A stretch of 64,000 bases of DNA from Streptomyces sp. RKAG293 (GTDB taxonomy: Bacteria; Actinomycetota; Actinomycetes; Streptomycetales; Streptomycetaceae), in contig NZ_JAJOZB010000001.1 in assembly GCF_023701745.1 (NCBI RefSeq), forward strand, positions 3,292,501 to 3,356,500. The letters are read 5' to 3'. Both the position numbers and the translations under genes were made by a program. Of this stretch, positions 34,876 to 44,600 are shown one piece after another (positions within the stretch are counted from its first letter, which is position 1; every line of letters begins with the position of its first letter). The notes beneath the pieces were generated by a model. The model saw only the letters and a list, made by a program, of their open reading frames with translations, was not told the DNA's origin and did no database searches.

Positions 34876-36216
34876 ATGAACAGATCGCTGCTCACCGCCG
34901 CCACGGCCGCGGTGCTCGCCCTCGGACTCACCGCCTGCGGCGGTTCGGGGACCGGCACCGGCGGCAGCTCCCAGGCCGATCCGGCCGCGGTGCGGGAGGC
35001 CCTCGACAAGCCCGCGGACATCACGTTCTGGACCTGGGTCCCGAACATCGACAAGACGGTGGCGCTCTTCGAGAAGAAGTACCCGAAGATCCACGTCAAG
35101 GTCGTCAACGTCGGTCAGTCCGAGGCGCAGTACAGCAAGCTGCAGGCAGCGCTCAAGGCCGGCAAGGGTGCCCCGGACGTCGCCCAGATCGAGTACTTCG
35201 CGCTGCCGCAGTTCGCCATCACCAAGCAGCTCGTCGACCTCGCCGGCTACGGCGCGACCGGGCTCAAGGACAAGTTCGCGCCGTCCGCGTGGTCCCAGGT
35301 GAACGTCGCGGGCGGGATGTACGGCATACCGCAGGACACCGGGCCGATGGCGATGTTCTACCGCAAGGACGTCCTGGCCGGGCTCGGCGCGACGCCGCCC
35401 AGGACCTGGGACGAGTTCAACGCCCTCGCCAAGAAGATCCACGCGGCCGACCCCGACAAGTACATCACCTACACCGACCCCGGGGACGCGGGGACCGGCA
35501 ACAGCATGATCTGGCAGTCCGGCGGCTTCCCGTACAAGGTCACCGGGACCACCGGGGTGGCGGCCGACCTCAAGGGCGACCCGGGGGCACAGAAGTGGGC
35601 GGGCACCTACGGCGCGCTGCTCAAGGACAAGCTGCTCGACACCACCCCGAGCTGGAACGACGCCTGGTGGAAGTCGATGGCCGCGGGCAAGTACGCGATC
35701 TGGATGACCGGCGCCTGGGCCCCCGCCGTCATGGAGCAGAACATGCCGCAGAGCAAGGGCCAGTGGGACGTCGCCCCGATGCCGCAGACCACCGCGGGCA
35801 CCCCGGCGAGTGCCGAGAACGGCGGCTCCTCGGTCGCGGTCACCGCGCAGAGCGCCAACAAGGCGGCGTCCGTGGCCTTCGCGCAGTGGCTGGACTCCGA
35901 CCCGGAGGCCGTCACCTCGCTCAACAAGGACGTGGGCCTGTTCCCCGCCACCAAGGTGCTGCTCGACGACCCCGCGTTCCGGAGCGCGACCGTTCCGTAC
36001 TTCCCCGGGTCCAAGCCGAACGAGATCTTCGCGCAGATGTCCCAGGCGGTCCGCCCCGGCTGGCAGTACCTGCCGTTCCAGGTCTACGCGAACAGCGTCT
36101 ACAAGGACTCGGTCGGCCAGGCCCTCAAGCCCGGCGGCGACGTCCCCGCCGCGCTGTCCGCCTGGCAGGACCGGATCACGACGTTCGGCAAGGAGCAGGG
36201 CTTCACGATGAAGTGA
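34876..36216 (+). CDS. Sugar ABC transporter substrate-binding lipoprotein
   Basis: 446 aa family 1 solute-binding protein. Signal peptide with lipobox LTAC (Cys21) and a Gly/Ser/Thr linker; mature part has ITFWTWVPNIDKTVALFEKKYP and the IPQDTGPMAMFYRKDVL block typical of oligosaccharide binders; many aromatic residues fit sugar stacking. CAGGAG precedes the ATG. Last gene of the importer operon, followed by a strong terminator. Substrate probably galactan- or glucan-derived oligosaccharides, judged from the GH42/GH5 neighbours. Confidence 0.92.
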   Translation: MNRSLLTAATAAVLALGLTACGGSGTGTGGSSQADPAAVREALDKPADITFWTWVPNIDKTVALFEKKYPKIHVKVVNVGQSEAQYSKLQAALKAGKGAPDVAQIEYFALPQFAITKQLVDLAGYGATGLKDKFAPSAWSQVNVAGGMYGIPQDTGPMAMFYRKDVLAGLGATPPRTWDEFNALAKKIHAADPDKYITYTDPGDAGTGNSMIWQSGGFPYKVTGTTGVAADLKGDPGAQKWAGTYGALLKDKLLDTTPSWNDAWWKSMAAGKYAIWMTGAWAPAVMEQNMPQSKGQWDVAPMPQTTAGTPASAENGGSSVAVTAQSANKAASVAFAQWLDSDPEAVTSLNKDVGLFPATKVLLDDPAFRSATVPYFPGSKPNEIFAQMSQAVRPGWQYLPFQVYANSVYKDSVGQALKPGGDVPAALSAWQDRITTFGKEQGFTMK

Positions 36217-36231
36217 CGGCCCGTCTCACGG

Positions 36232-36277
36232 ACAGCACCGGTCGGGGCGTCGCGCGGGACGCCCCGACCGGTGCTGT
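36232..36277 (+). terminator. Terminator of the sugar importer operon
   Basis: Perfect 20-bp stem (36232-36251 with 36258-36277) and a 6-base loop, 15 bp after the stop codon. Confidence 0.9.
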
Positions 36278-36384
36278 GCTGCAGCCGCCGGATCCTCGCG
36301 CGTAGACCATCCTTGACCAGCCATGATCATGGGTCTAGGTTCACGGGATCACCCGACGTGCACATGACGTGAAGGAGCACCGCC

Positions 36385-37188
36385 ATGCCCCGGACCCGAG
36401 CCCTGGCGCTCACCGCCGCGACCCTTGCGGTCGGCGCCACCCTCTACGGAATCGGCGGTGCCTCCGCCGGCAACTCGGTGCCGCGCAGCGACAAGCAGAT
36501 CCCCAACCTCACCAACGTCGTCACGGAGATCAAGGCGTACTACGGCGACACCGTGGACGCCGCCGGTGAGCACGACGCGTCGCCGCAGAGCAGCTACGCG
36601 CAGCAGGTCGCGGGCATCGAGAGCAAGGCGAAGGACTACCTCAAGGACACCCTGCGGCACGAGGGTCACGGAAACGGGAGCGGCTACGGGAACGGGCACG
36701 GCGCCAAGCCCGCGATCGTCCTCGACGTCGACGACACGACGCTGCTCACGTACAACTACGAGCTGGAGGTGGGCTTCAACTACACGCCCGCCACCAACGA
36801 CACGTACATCCGCACCAAGAACATGGCGCCGGTCTTCGGCATGCCGGACCTCGTCAACTGGGCGTCGGACCACGGCATCACGGTCTTCTTCCTGACCGGC
36901 CGCCCCGAGGCGCAGCGCGACCCGTCCACCGCGAACCTCGCCGTCGCGGGCTACAAGCCGGCCGCCGACGCAGCGCACTTCTTCCTGAAGAACAAGACGA
37001 GCCCGCCGGCGTACCTGCCGTGCGGCGCGACCTGCACGACGGTCGAGTACAAGGCGGGCACCCGCAAGCACATCGAGTCGCTCGGCTACGACATCGTCGC
37101 CAACTTCGGCGACCAGTACAGCGACCTCGAGGGCGGATACGGGGACAAGACCTTCAAGCTCCCCAACCCCATGTACTTCCTGCCGTAG
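36385..37188 (+). CDS. Secreted HAD-family acid phosphatase
   Basis: 267 aa. N-terminal signal peptide (LALTAATLAVGATLYGIGGASAG). HAD motifs: I VLDVDDTTLL (nucleophile Asp), II FFLTGRP, III a Lys in VEYKAGTRKHIE and IV NFGDQYSDLEGGY. Matches the plant/bacterial acid phosphatase (class B-like, DDDD) group. A Gly/His/Asn-rich linker (GHGNGSGYGNGHGAK) precedes motif I. AAGGAG lies ahead of the ATG. It probably releases phosphate from extracellular phosphomonoesters. Single gene. Confidence 0.87.
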   Translation: MPRTRALALTAATLAVGATLYGIGGASAGNSVPRSDKQIPNLTNVVTEIKAYYGDTVDAAGEHDASPQSSYAQQVAGIESKAKDYLKDTLRHEGHGNGSGYGNGHGAKPAIVLDVDDTTLLTYNYELEVGFNYTPATNDTYIRTKNMAPVFGMPDLVNWASDHGITVFFLTGRPEAQRDPSTANLAVAGYKPAADAAHFFLKNKTSPPAYLPCGATCTTVEYKAGTRKHIESLGYDIVANFGDQYSDLEGGYGDKTFKLPNPMYFLP

Positions 37189-37215
37189 GCGCCCTGAGTT
37201 AGGCGCACCGTCCGG

Positions 37216-37248
37216 CCCGGCCGCGGCTCCAAGGGGCCGCCGGCCGGG
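37216..37248. terminator. Convergent hairpin between phosphatase and deaminase genes
   Basis: CCCGGCC (37216-37222) pairs with GGCCGGG (37242-37248), continued inside by CGGC/GCCG; between two gene ends. Confidence 0.6.
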
Positions 37249-37257
37249 TCGGCGTCG

Positions 37258-38250
37258 TCAGTCGAAGACGTACGCCTCGACCTCGGCGAGGTAGCGGGCC
37301 CGCAGGGCCTCGTCACCGTCGAGGAACGCCGCCTCGAAGGAGTTGCGGGCCAGCCCGCGCAGCGTCTCGTCGTCCAGGCCGAGCGCGGCACGGACCGCGT
37401 CGTAGTTGTCGCCGGCGTATCCGCCGAAGTACGCGGGGTCGTCGGAGTTGACGGTCGCCAGCAGGCCGGCGTCGAGCATCGCGCGCAGCGGGTGGTCCTC
37501 GATGCGGTCGATGCAGCGCAGCCGGACGTTGGAGAGCGGGCACAGCGTGAGCGGGATGCGGTCGCGGACGAGGCGGGCGACGAGCTCCGGGTCCTCCAGG
37601 GAGCGCAGGCCGTGGTCGACGCGCTCGACGCCCAGGACGTCGAGGGCCTCCCAGATGTACGCGGGCGGCCCCTCCTCGCCCGCGTGGGCGACGCGGCGCA
37701 GCCCCTCGGCGGCGGCCCGCTCGTAGACCTCGCGGAACTTCGACGGCGGGTTGCCGACCTCGGCGGAGTCCAGCCCGACGGCGGAGATCCGGGACAGGTA
37801 CGGCTTGGCCGCCTCGAAGGTGTCCAGCGCGGACTGCGCGGACTCGTCGCGCAGGAAGCACATGATCAACTGGGTGCTGATGCCGTGCCGTTCCCGCCCG
37901 GCGTCCAGCGCGCGGGACAGCCCCTCGACGACGGTGCCGATGTCGACGCCGCGCGCGGTGTGCGCCTGCGGGTCGAAGAAGATCTCGGCGTGCCGTACGC
38001 CCTGTTCCGCGGCGCGCGCGAGATAGGCGTCGGCGAGGCCGGCGAAGTCGTCCTCGGTGCGCAGCACGGCCATCAGCGCGTAGTACAGGTCCAGGAAGGA
38101 CTGCAGGTCCGTGAAGGAGTAGGCGCGGCGGAGTTCGTCGGCGTCGGCGTACGGCAGCGAGATCCCGCCGCGCGCGGCGAGCGCGAAGGCCAGTTCCGGC
38201 TCCAGGGTGCCTTCGATGTGGAGGTGCAGTTCAGCCTTGGGAATGGGCAC
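37258..38250 (-). CDS. add: Adenosine/adenine deaminase family protein
   Basis: 330 aa zinc amidohydrolase. Metal and catalytic blocks: AELHLHIEGTLEPEL (two His), HAGEEGPPAY (His and catalytic Glu), ERVDHGLRS and VNSDDPAYFGG (Asp). The HxHIEGTLEPEL form, rather than the HLDG of true adenosine deaminases, is the pattern of enzymes shown to deaminate adenine (Aah1-like and Pseudomonas homologues). Conventional annotation is add; substrate preference for adenine is inferred. ATG at 38250. Confidence 0.85.
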   Translation of the reverse strand: MPIPKAELHLHIEGTLEPELAFALAARGGISLPYADADELRRAYSFTDLQSFLDLYYALMAVLRTEDDFAGLADAYLARAAEQGVRHAEIFFDPQAHTARGVDIGTVVEGLSRALDAGRERHGISTQLIMCFLRDESAQSALDTFEAAKPYLSRISAVGLDSAEVGNPPSKFREVYERAAAEGLRRVAHAGEEGPPAYIWEALDVLGVERVDHGLRSLEDPELVARLVRDRIPLTLCPLSNVRLRCIDRIEDHPLRAMLDAGLLATVNSDDPAYFGGYAGDNYDAVRAALGLDDETLRGLARNSFEAAFLDGDEALRARYLAEVEAYVFD

Positions 38251-38349
38251 AGGGGATTCACTTCACAGTCGGTACGGCGGCGAGGGGTCGTACAACGGTA
38301 CAGGTCAGCGCGGTGCGGGCCGCGCGGACCACGGTCCGGGGCAGGAGCC

Positions 38350-39027
38350 TCAGCCGGGGCAGGAGCTGCTGCCGCCCAGGGCGGCCATGGCGAGGCCGAC
38401 CTGCGCGGGCGTCATGGCGGGCTCGGGCAGCGGGTGGGCGCGCTCGGCGCGGAAGCCGTCCAGCAGCAGCGCGAGATGACGCCGCCAGGCGCGCGGCGCG
38501 ACCTCCCGGGTGGCCTGGGTGATCCGCGCCTGCGACCAGATGAGGAAGGCCAGGTCCTCGGGCGTGAGATCGGGGCGTACGGCACCGGCCCGCTGGGCCC
38601 GGTGCAGGATGTCGCGGCTGAGCTCGAAGATACGCTGCCGCAGCCGTTCCACCTCGGGTGACGACGGCAGCCGCATCGACGCCAGGTCGTTGAACCCCCG
38701 GTCGCCGGCCTGCAGGGCGCACATGTCCTCCAGATACCCGGCGAACCCTTCCCAGGGATCGTCGGCGGCGGCCCCGCGCTCGGCCGCCGCCAGCCACTCG
38801 GCGAGCTTCTCGGCGAAGATCTCCTCGATGACGTCGAGCCGGGTCGGGAAGTGCCGGTAGAGGGTGCCGATGGCGACCCCGGCGCGCTTGGCGATCGACT
38901 CCAGCGGCGCGTCGATCCCTTCCTGCGCGAAGGCGGTGCGGGCGACCGCGATCAGTGCGTCGCGGTTGCGCTGCGCGTCGCGCCGCAGGACACGCTTCGG
39001 GCAGCGAGAGCGGTCGGAGTCGGACAT
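38350..39027 (-). CDS. TetR-family transcriptional regulator
   Basis: 225 aa. HTH at residues ~20-65 (RDALIAVARTAFAQEGIDAPLESIAKRAGVAIGTLYRHFPTR, shown in part), then a helical ligand domain with C-terminal ITQATREVAPRAWRRHLALLLDG. Divergent from doxX; three copies of an ACCTCAGGTT-type motif lie in the shared region, so it likely represses itself and doxX. Ligand unknown; DoxX partners often sense oxidative or electrophile stress. Confidence 0.9.
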   Translation of the reverse strand: MSDSDRSRCPKRVLRRDAQRNRDALIAVARTAFAQEGIDAPLESIAKRAGVAIGTLYRHFPTRLDVIEEIFAEKLAEWLAAAERGAAADDPWEGFAGYLEDMCALQAGDRGFNDLASMRLPSSPEVERLRQRIFELSRDILHRAQRAGAVRPDLTPEDLAFLIWSQARITQATREVAPRAWRRHLALLLDGFRAERAHPLPEPAMTPAQVGLAMAALGGSSSCPG

Positions 39028-39055
39028 GTCCGCCAGTCTACCGAACCGGAGGCAT

Positions 39056-39112
39056 ACCTCAGGTTCGGTGGTACGGTATTCAACCTGAGAAACATGAGGG
39101 TCACCTCAGGTT
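39056..39112. promoter_or_regulatory. Operator array between tetR and doxX
   Basis: ACCTCAGGTT occurs at 39056-39065 and 39103-39112, with the inverted form AACCTGAG at 39082-39089; the first is also flanked by ACCGAACC...GGTTCGGT arms (39040-39068). Overlaps both promoters. The likely binding sites of the TetR protein. Confidence 0.65.
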
Positions 39113-39159
39113 CCGTTCCCCGCATCCCGGCATCCCCGCCTCCCGAAAAGAGTCCCCCC

Positions 39160-39534
39160 ATGAACACCGTCCTCTGGGTCCTGCAGGGCGTTCTCGCCGC
39201 CGCCTTCCTCGCGTCCGGACTGACGAAGGTCAGCCAGCCCAAGGAGAAGCTCGCCGACAAGATGGGCTTCGTGAACGACTACTCGGCCGGGATGGTCAAG
39301 TTCATCGGCGCGGTGGAGGTCCTCGGCGCGATCGGCCTGATCCTCCCCGCCGCGACGGACATAGCGCCGATCCTCACCCCGATCGCCGCCACCGGCCTCG
39401 CGGTGACGATGGCCGGCGCGGCGAACTACCACCTCCGCAAGAAGGACGCGGCGAAGGAGCTCCTCCCGTCGGTGGTCCTGCTGGTCCTCGCCGCGGTGAT
39501 CGCGTGGGGCCGCTTCGGGCCGTACTCCTTCTGA
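39160..39534 (+). CDS. DoxX-family membrane protein
   Basis: 124 aa, four hydrophobic segments; family features GVLAAAFLASGLTKVSQPKEKLADKMGF and FIGAVEVLGAIGLILPA are clear. DoxX proteins are small membrane proteins of uncertain function, in mycobacteria linked with redox stress at the membrane. Divergent TetR gene is the presumed regulator. Weak ribosome site. Confidence 0.88.
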   Translation: MNTVLWVLQGVLAAAFLASGLTKVSQPKEKLADKMGFVNDYSAGMVKFIGAVEVLGAIGLILPAATDIAPILTPIAATGLAVTMAGAANYHLRKKDAAKELLPSVVLLVLAAVIAWGRFGPYSF

Positions 39535-39576
39535 CCCGGTCCCCCGGCCCTTGCATCACGCCCCTGCGTCACGCCC

Positions 39577-40164
39577 TCACGTCACCGTGATCTTGAGGGT
39601 GTGGACGATCTGGTCGGCCGCCGTCGTCATCAGGTCCGCGAGGCCGGGCGCCGTCCAGGAGACGAGGACCATGACGGCGCTCTCGATCCCCGGCGGCCGC
39701 ACCCCGTAGGTGACGGTCTCCATCAGGGAGCGCTCACCGCTCTGCCCGGTCCCCCGGCCGGCCAGCCCCTGGCGGATGCGGACGGCCGGCCCCGCCGGAA
39801 GCACGGCCCGCTCCACCTCGGGCTCCTGGAAGTCGCCGGTCGCGAAGACCTCGGTGATCCAGTCCAGCGTGATCGACGGCACCTTGTCGTCGGGGTGGAC
39901 GACATCCACCTCCAGCACCGCGAGCGCCTCCTCGAACCCCTCCGGATACAGCCCGAAGGCGAACACCGGCTCCCGCCCCCGGCTGTCGGCGGCCCGCTCC
40001 CGCAGGTCGTACATCAGCGCGTCGGCGTCGACCTCCGCCGGCGCCGCCGCGAGTTTCCCGGCCTGCTCGAGCGCCCACGCGCCGAGGTCGATGCCCGGCT
40101 CCAGGGGCAGCGGGATCCAGTCCTCGGGGCATTCGATACCGACGTTCCACGTGTCGTCGTTCAC
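39577..40164 (-). CDS. Hypothetical protein
   Basis: 195 aa from GTG 40164. Soluble, acidic, no signal peptide and only one cysteine. Segments (CPEDWIPLPLEPGIDLGAWALEQ ... LMYDLRERAADSRGREPVFAFGLYPE ... ADQIVHTLKITV) give the impression of a conserved actinobacterial protein of unknown function; no catalytic motif seen. The final VHTLKI resembles proteins with PsbP/Mog1-like folds, but this is weak. Codon use is normal, supporting a real gene. Confidence 0.7.
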   Translation of the reverse strand: MNDDTWNVGIECPEDWIPLPLEPGIDLGAWALEQAGKLAAAPAEVDADALMYDLRERAADSRGREPVFAFGLYPEGFEEALAVLEVDVVHPDDKVPSITLDWITEVFATGDFQEPEVERAVLPAGPAVRIRQGLAGRGTGQSGERSLMETVTYGVRPPGIESAVMVLVSWTAPGLADLMTTAADQIVHTLKITVT

Positions 40165-40303
40165 TGGCTCATGCGCTCCACTTCAGGGACAGCGCCACGG
40201 TGTCTGAGGTCCTTCACACTTTCCCAGCTCCCCTTGGCGATCTTGACCGGGTCGACCGCGTCACCCACCCTGCCCCAGCCGGGCGGGCTCAGCCGGGCGG
40301 CTT

Positions 40304-41209
40304 TCAGCGGCGCTTCGGCACCGGGATGCGCATCAGGTCCTCCGCCACGGTCAGTTCACCGTCGAAGCCGGCCTCGCGGGCCTGCCGGCCGAAGAGCGAG
40401 GGGTCGGTGTAGCGCTGCGAGAAGTGGGTGAGGACGAGATGGCGGACGCCGGCTTCGGCGGCCACCCGGGCGGCCTGACCCGCGGTCAGGTGGCCGTGGT
40501 CGCGGGCGAGGTGTTCGTCCTCGTTGAGGAACGTCGACTCGATGACGAGCAGGTCGCAGCCCTCGGCCAGCGCGTGGACGCCGTCGCAGAGGCGGGTGTC
40601 CATGATGAAGGCGAAGCGCTGGCCGGTGCGGACCTCGCTCACCTCGTCGAGGGTCACCCCGTCGAGCACCCCGTCGCGCTGCAGCCGGCCCACGTCCGGG
40701 CCGGTGATGCCGTGTGCGGCGAGCCGCGCGGGGATCAGACGGCGGCCGTCGGGTTCGACGAGGCGGTAGCCGTAACTCTCGACGGGGTGCGAGAGCTTGG
40801 CCGCGGAGAGGGTGAAGGCCTCCGTGGTGGCCAGCACGCCGTCCGCGGCGACCGGCTCCTCGGTGATCACGGCCGTCTCGCGGTAGGCCGTCGAGTAGCG
40901 CAGCCGCTCGAAGAAGTGCTGCCCGCTCGCCGGGTAGTGGGCCGCGATCGGGTGCGGCACGCGGTCCAGGTTGATCCGCTGGATCACCCCGGCCAGACCG
41001 AGCGAGTGGTCACCGTGGAAGTGCGTGACGCAGATCCGGGTCAGGTCGTGCGCGGCCACGCCGGCCAGCAGCATCTGCCGCTGGGTGCCCTCTCCCGGGT
41101 CGAAGAGAATGCCCTCGCTGTCCCAGCGCAGCAGATAGCCGTTGTGGTTGCGGAGCCGGGTGGGGACCTGGCTGGCGGTGCCGAGCACCACGAATTCACG
41201 GATGGACAA
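40304..41209 (-). CDS. rnz: Ribonuclease Z
   Basis: 301 aa metallo-beta-lactamase-fold endonuclease that trims tRNA 3' ends. Zinc motif [28 protein letters not shown], and a C-terminal LTHFSQRY are diagnostic. TTG 41209 (encoding [11 protein letters not shown]) is preferred because homology starts there and it lies 5 bp after the HIT stop; GTG 41230 would overlap the HIT gene by 16 bases. In operon with the HIT gene. Confidence 0.93.
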   Translation of the reverse strand: MSIREFVVLGTASQVPTRLRNHNGYLLRWDSEGILFDPGEGTQRQMLLAGVAAHDLTRICVTHFHGDHSLGLAGVIQRINLDRVPHPIAAHYPASGQHFFERLRYSTAYRETAVITEEPVAADGVLATTEAFTLSAAKLSHPVESYGYRLVEPDGRRLIPARLAAHGITGPDVGRLQRDGVLDGVTLDEVSEVRTGQRFAFIMDTRLCDGVHALAEGCDLLVIESTFLNEDEHLARDHGHLTAGQAARVAAEAGVRHLVLTHFSQRYTDPSLFGRQAREAGFDGELTVAEDLMRIPVPKRR

Positions 41210-41214
41210 GGCGG

Positions 41215-41574
41215 TTATCCGGGGGGCCACTCAAGGCCGCGCCCACCGAGGACGTGCGCGTGCGCGTGGAACACGGTCTGGCCGGCGCCCGCACCGGTGT
41301 TGAAGACGATCCGGTAGCCGCGGTCGACGGTCTTCTCCGCCGCCGCCACCTCGCCCGCCTCGCGCAGCACGTCGGCGGCGGCCTGCGGGTCGCCGACCGC
41401 GAGCGCGGCGGCGTCCGCGTAGTGCACCTTCGGGATCACCAGCACATGCGTGGGCGCCTGCGGGTTGATGTCGCGGAACGCCACCGTCGTGTCGGTCTCG
41501 CGGACGATCGTCGCCGGGATGTCCCCGGCTGCGATCTTGCAGAACAGGCAGTCCGCCTGGGGTTCTCCCGCCAC
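41215..41574 (-). CDS. HIT-family nucleotide hydrolase
   Basis: 119 aa Hint-like protein. [14 protein letters not shown] at the N-terminus and the histidine triad [12 protein letters not shown] near the end. Hydrolyses AMP-lysine-type or related nucleotidyl bonds; often near RNA genes. GTG 41574 is chosen since GAGGGAG lies ahead; ATG 41595 is an alternative adding seven residues. Upstream of rnz in the same operon. Confidence 0.92.
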   Translation of the reverse strand: MAGEPQADCLFCKIAAGDIPATIVRETDTTVAFRDINPQAPTHVLVIPKVHYADAAALAVGDPQAAADVLREAGEVAAAEKTVDRGYRIVFNTGAGAGQTVFHAHAHVLGGRGLEWPPG

Positions 41575-41665
41575 GGGTGCTTCTCCCTCTTCCATCGTGG
41601 AAACAGTGGTCGTCGAAAGGCGCATCGTATCGGCCGGACACCGCCCGGCACGGTCAGGACGGGCC

Positions 41666-44600
41666 CTACGGCAGGTGCGGCGGTGTCTTGGCCGGGTGCT
41701 CGGCGAGGGACGCCAGGGCCAGGTCGATGGCGGTGTCGAGCTGCGGATCGGTGCCCGCTGCCCAGTCCTGCGGGCGCTGCAGCACCTCGACGTCCGGGTC
41801 GACGCCGTGGTTCTCGACGTCCCAGCCGTAGCCCTCGAACCAGAAGGCGTACTTGGGCTGGGTGACGGCCGTGCCGTCCACCAGGTCGTACCGGCTGTCG
41901 ATGCCGACCACGCCGCCCCAGGTGCGGGTGCCGACGACCGGGCCGATGTTCAGGGCCTTGATCGCGGCGTTGACGATGTCGCCGTCCGAGCCGGAGAACT
42001 CGTTGGCGACGGCGACGACCGGTCCGCGCGGCGCGTCCAGCGGGTAGCTCTGCGCGCGCAGGCCGCGCGGCAGGTCCCAGCCGACGATGCGGCGCGCGAG
42101 CTTCTCGATGACGAGCTGCGACGTGTGCCCGCCGCGGTTCTCGCGGACGTCCACGACCAGGCCCTCGCGGGCGACCTCGACCCGCAGATCGCGGTGCAGC
42201 TGCGCCCAGCCGAAGCCGACCATGTCCGGAACGTGCAGATAGCCGAGCCGGCCCCCGGAGCGCTCGTGGACGTGGGCCCGGCGGCCCGCGACCCAGTCGT
42301 GGTACCGCAGCGGCTCCTCGTCGGCGAGCGGTACCACCACGACGTACCGGACCGCGCCGCCGTCCGCCGGGGCCACGGTCAGTTCGACGGGCTTGCCCGC
42401 CGCACCGGTCAGCAGCGGGCCGGGCCCGGCGACCGGGTCGACGGCGTGTCCGTCGACCGCCAGCAGGCTGTCGTCGGCGCGCACCGCGACCCCGGGTGCG
42501 GCGAGCGGGGAGCGGGCCTGCGGGTCGGAGGACTCGCCGGGCAGCACGCGGACGAACTGCCAGCGGCCGTCCTCCGCGCGGGCGATGTCCGCGCCGAGCA
42601 GCCCCTGGCGGGTCAGCGCGTCCCGGTGGCCGCCGGGCGGGGTGACGTAGGCGTGCGAGGTCCCGAGTTCCCCCTGCACCTCCCACATCAGGTCCATGAG
42701 GTCGTCGTGGGTGGCGGCGCGCTCCAGGACGGGCTTGTAGCGCTCGCCGACCGCGTTCCAGTCGACACCGCTCATGTCGGCGCGCCAGAAGTTGTCGCGC
42801 ATCATCCGGTGCGCCTCGGCGTACATCTGCCGCCACTCGTCCTGCGGCCGTACGGTCACCCGGATCCGCGACAGGTCGACGGTGATGTTCGCGTCCGAGT
42901 CGTCGTCGTCCGACGACTTGCTGTCGGCGGGTACGACGCGCAGCCGGCCGTTCGCGGCCAGCAGCACCTTGGTGCCGTCACCGGTGACGGCGAAGTCCTC
43001 GGCGTCGTCCGCGAGTTCCTCGACGCGCAGCTGCTTGAGGTCGTAGCGCTCCAGGACGCTGCCGGGCGGCTGCGCCTCGGGCGTGGCCAGGGCGGTGCCG
43101 AGGGTGCCGAGCAGCGGGTGGCGCAGCCAGAGCAGGCCGTTCTTGGCGGCCGTCAGCGAGGTGTACCGGCCGGCTTCGACGGGGAACGCGACGATGCGGT
43201 CGGCGATGCCCTCGAAGTCGACGCGGGTGGCCGGGACGCGGGGGCGGTCCTCGCCGTCGGCGCTCTCGGCGTCCTTATCGCCCTCGGACTTGTCGTCCTT
43301 GCCCTCCTCGTCCGGCTCCTCGACCGGGCGGCCGTGCCGCTGCGGACCGAAGGGCGACGGGGTGGTGGCGGCCAGCGTGATCAGGTGCGGGCGGCAGGCG
43401 TTGGGGAAGGACAGGTCGAAGACATGGGCGTCGTAGACCGGGTCGAAGGCCCGCTCGGACAGGAACGCGAGATGCTTTCCGTCCGGGGTGAACGCGGGCG
43501 CGTAGTCGTTGAAGCGCAGCGGGGTCGCGTCGGCGACGGACAGGTCCGACGTCGCGGCGATCCTGAGCTGCCGCAGCGGGTCGGGGCCCGGGTGCGACCA
43601 GGCGAGCCAGGCCGAGTCCGGCGAGAACGCCAGCCCGGTCACATCGCCCGCGTCGCTGGCCGCGACCTCCCGCACCTCGCCGGTCTGCGTCTCGACGAGC
43701 AGCACCCGGCCGTCGTGCGAGGCGACGGCGATCCGGTGCCCGTCCGGCGACACTTCGAGTTCCAGGACGCGGCCGAGGCGGCCGGCCGCCAGCCGGCGGG
43801 GGGTGGCGCCGGGTGCCAGACCGGCCGCGGGGGAGAGTTCGAGGGCGTCCTCGCCCTCGGCGTCGGTGACCCAGACGACCTGCTGGTCGCCCTCGCCGCC
43901 GAAGGTGCGCGGCAGCCGCGTCCTGACCCCCGGCTCCGCGGCGAGCGCGCGCGCCGGGCCGCCCCGGTGGGTGACCCAGTGGGTGGTGCCGCGGACCTCG
44001 ACGGCGCTGCCGCGCCCGGTGTGGTCCGGGCGGGCGTCCCCGAGGTGGTGCGAGGCGCGGACCGGGTGCGGCTGGAGGTCGGTGCGCTGGCCGCCGAGGC
44101 GGACCTCGACCGGGCGCGGCGTGGCCGACTCCAGGTCGTCGAGCAGGTGGAGTTCACCGGCGGAGCTGTACACGACGCGGGTGCCGTCGGTCGCGGCCTG
44201 CCGGGCGTAGAAGCCGTCGAGGGGGGTGTGCCGGCGCAGGTCCGAGCCGTCCGGGAGGCTGGAGTAGAGCGCGCCGGTGCCTTCGTGGTCGGAGAGGAAC
44301 GCAATGCGCCCCCAACCTTCGGCCGGGGGTGCCCCCATCTCGCTTCGCTCGCCCACCCACAGCGGGGATTCGAGGTTGCCGTCGAGGTCCGCGTGCAGCC
44401 GCTCGAAGTCGCCGCCGCCCGTCAGGTCGATCCACAACTTGCCCGCCGTGCCGCCCCGGTAGCGCTTCCAGGCCGCGGCCTCGCGGCCCATCGTCGCCGA
44501 CAGCAGCAGCACCGCGCCGTCGGGCCCGTACGCCAGATCGCCGACCGGCCCGTACGGCAGCGTGCGCGCGGGCCCGCCGTCCAGCGGCACCGCCCGCGCC

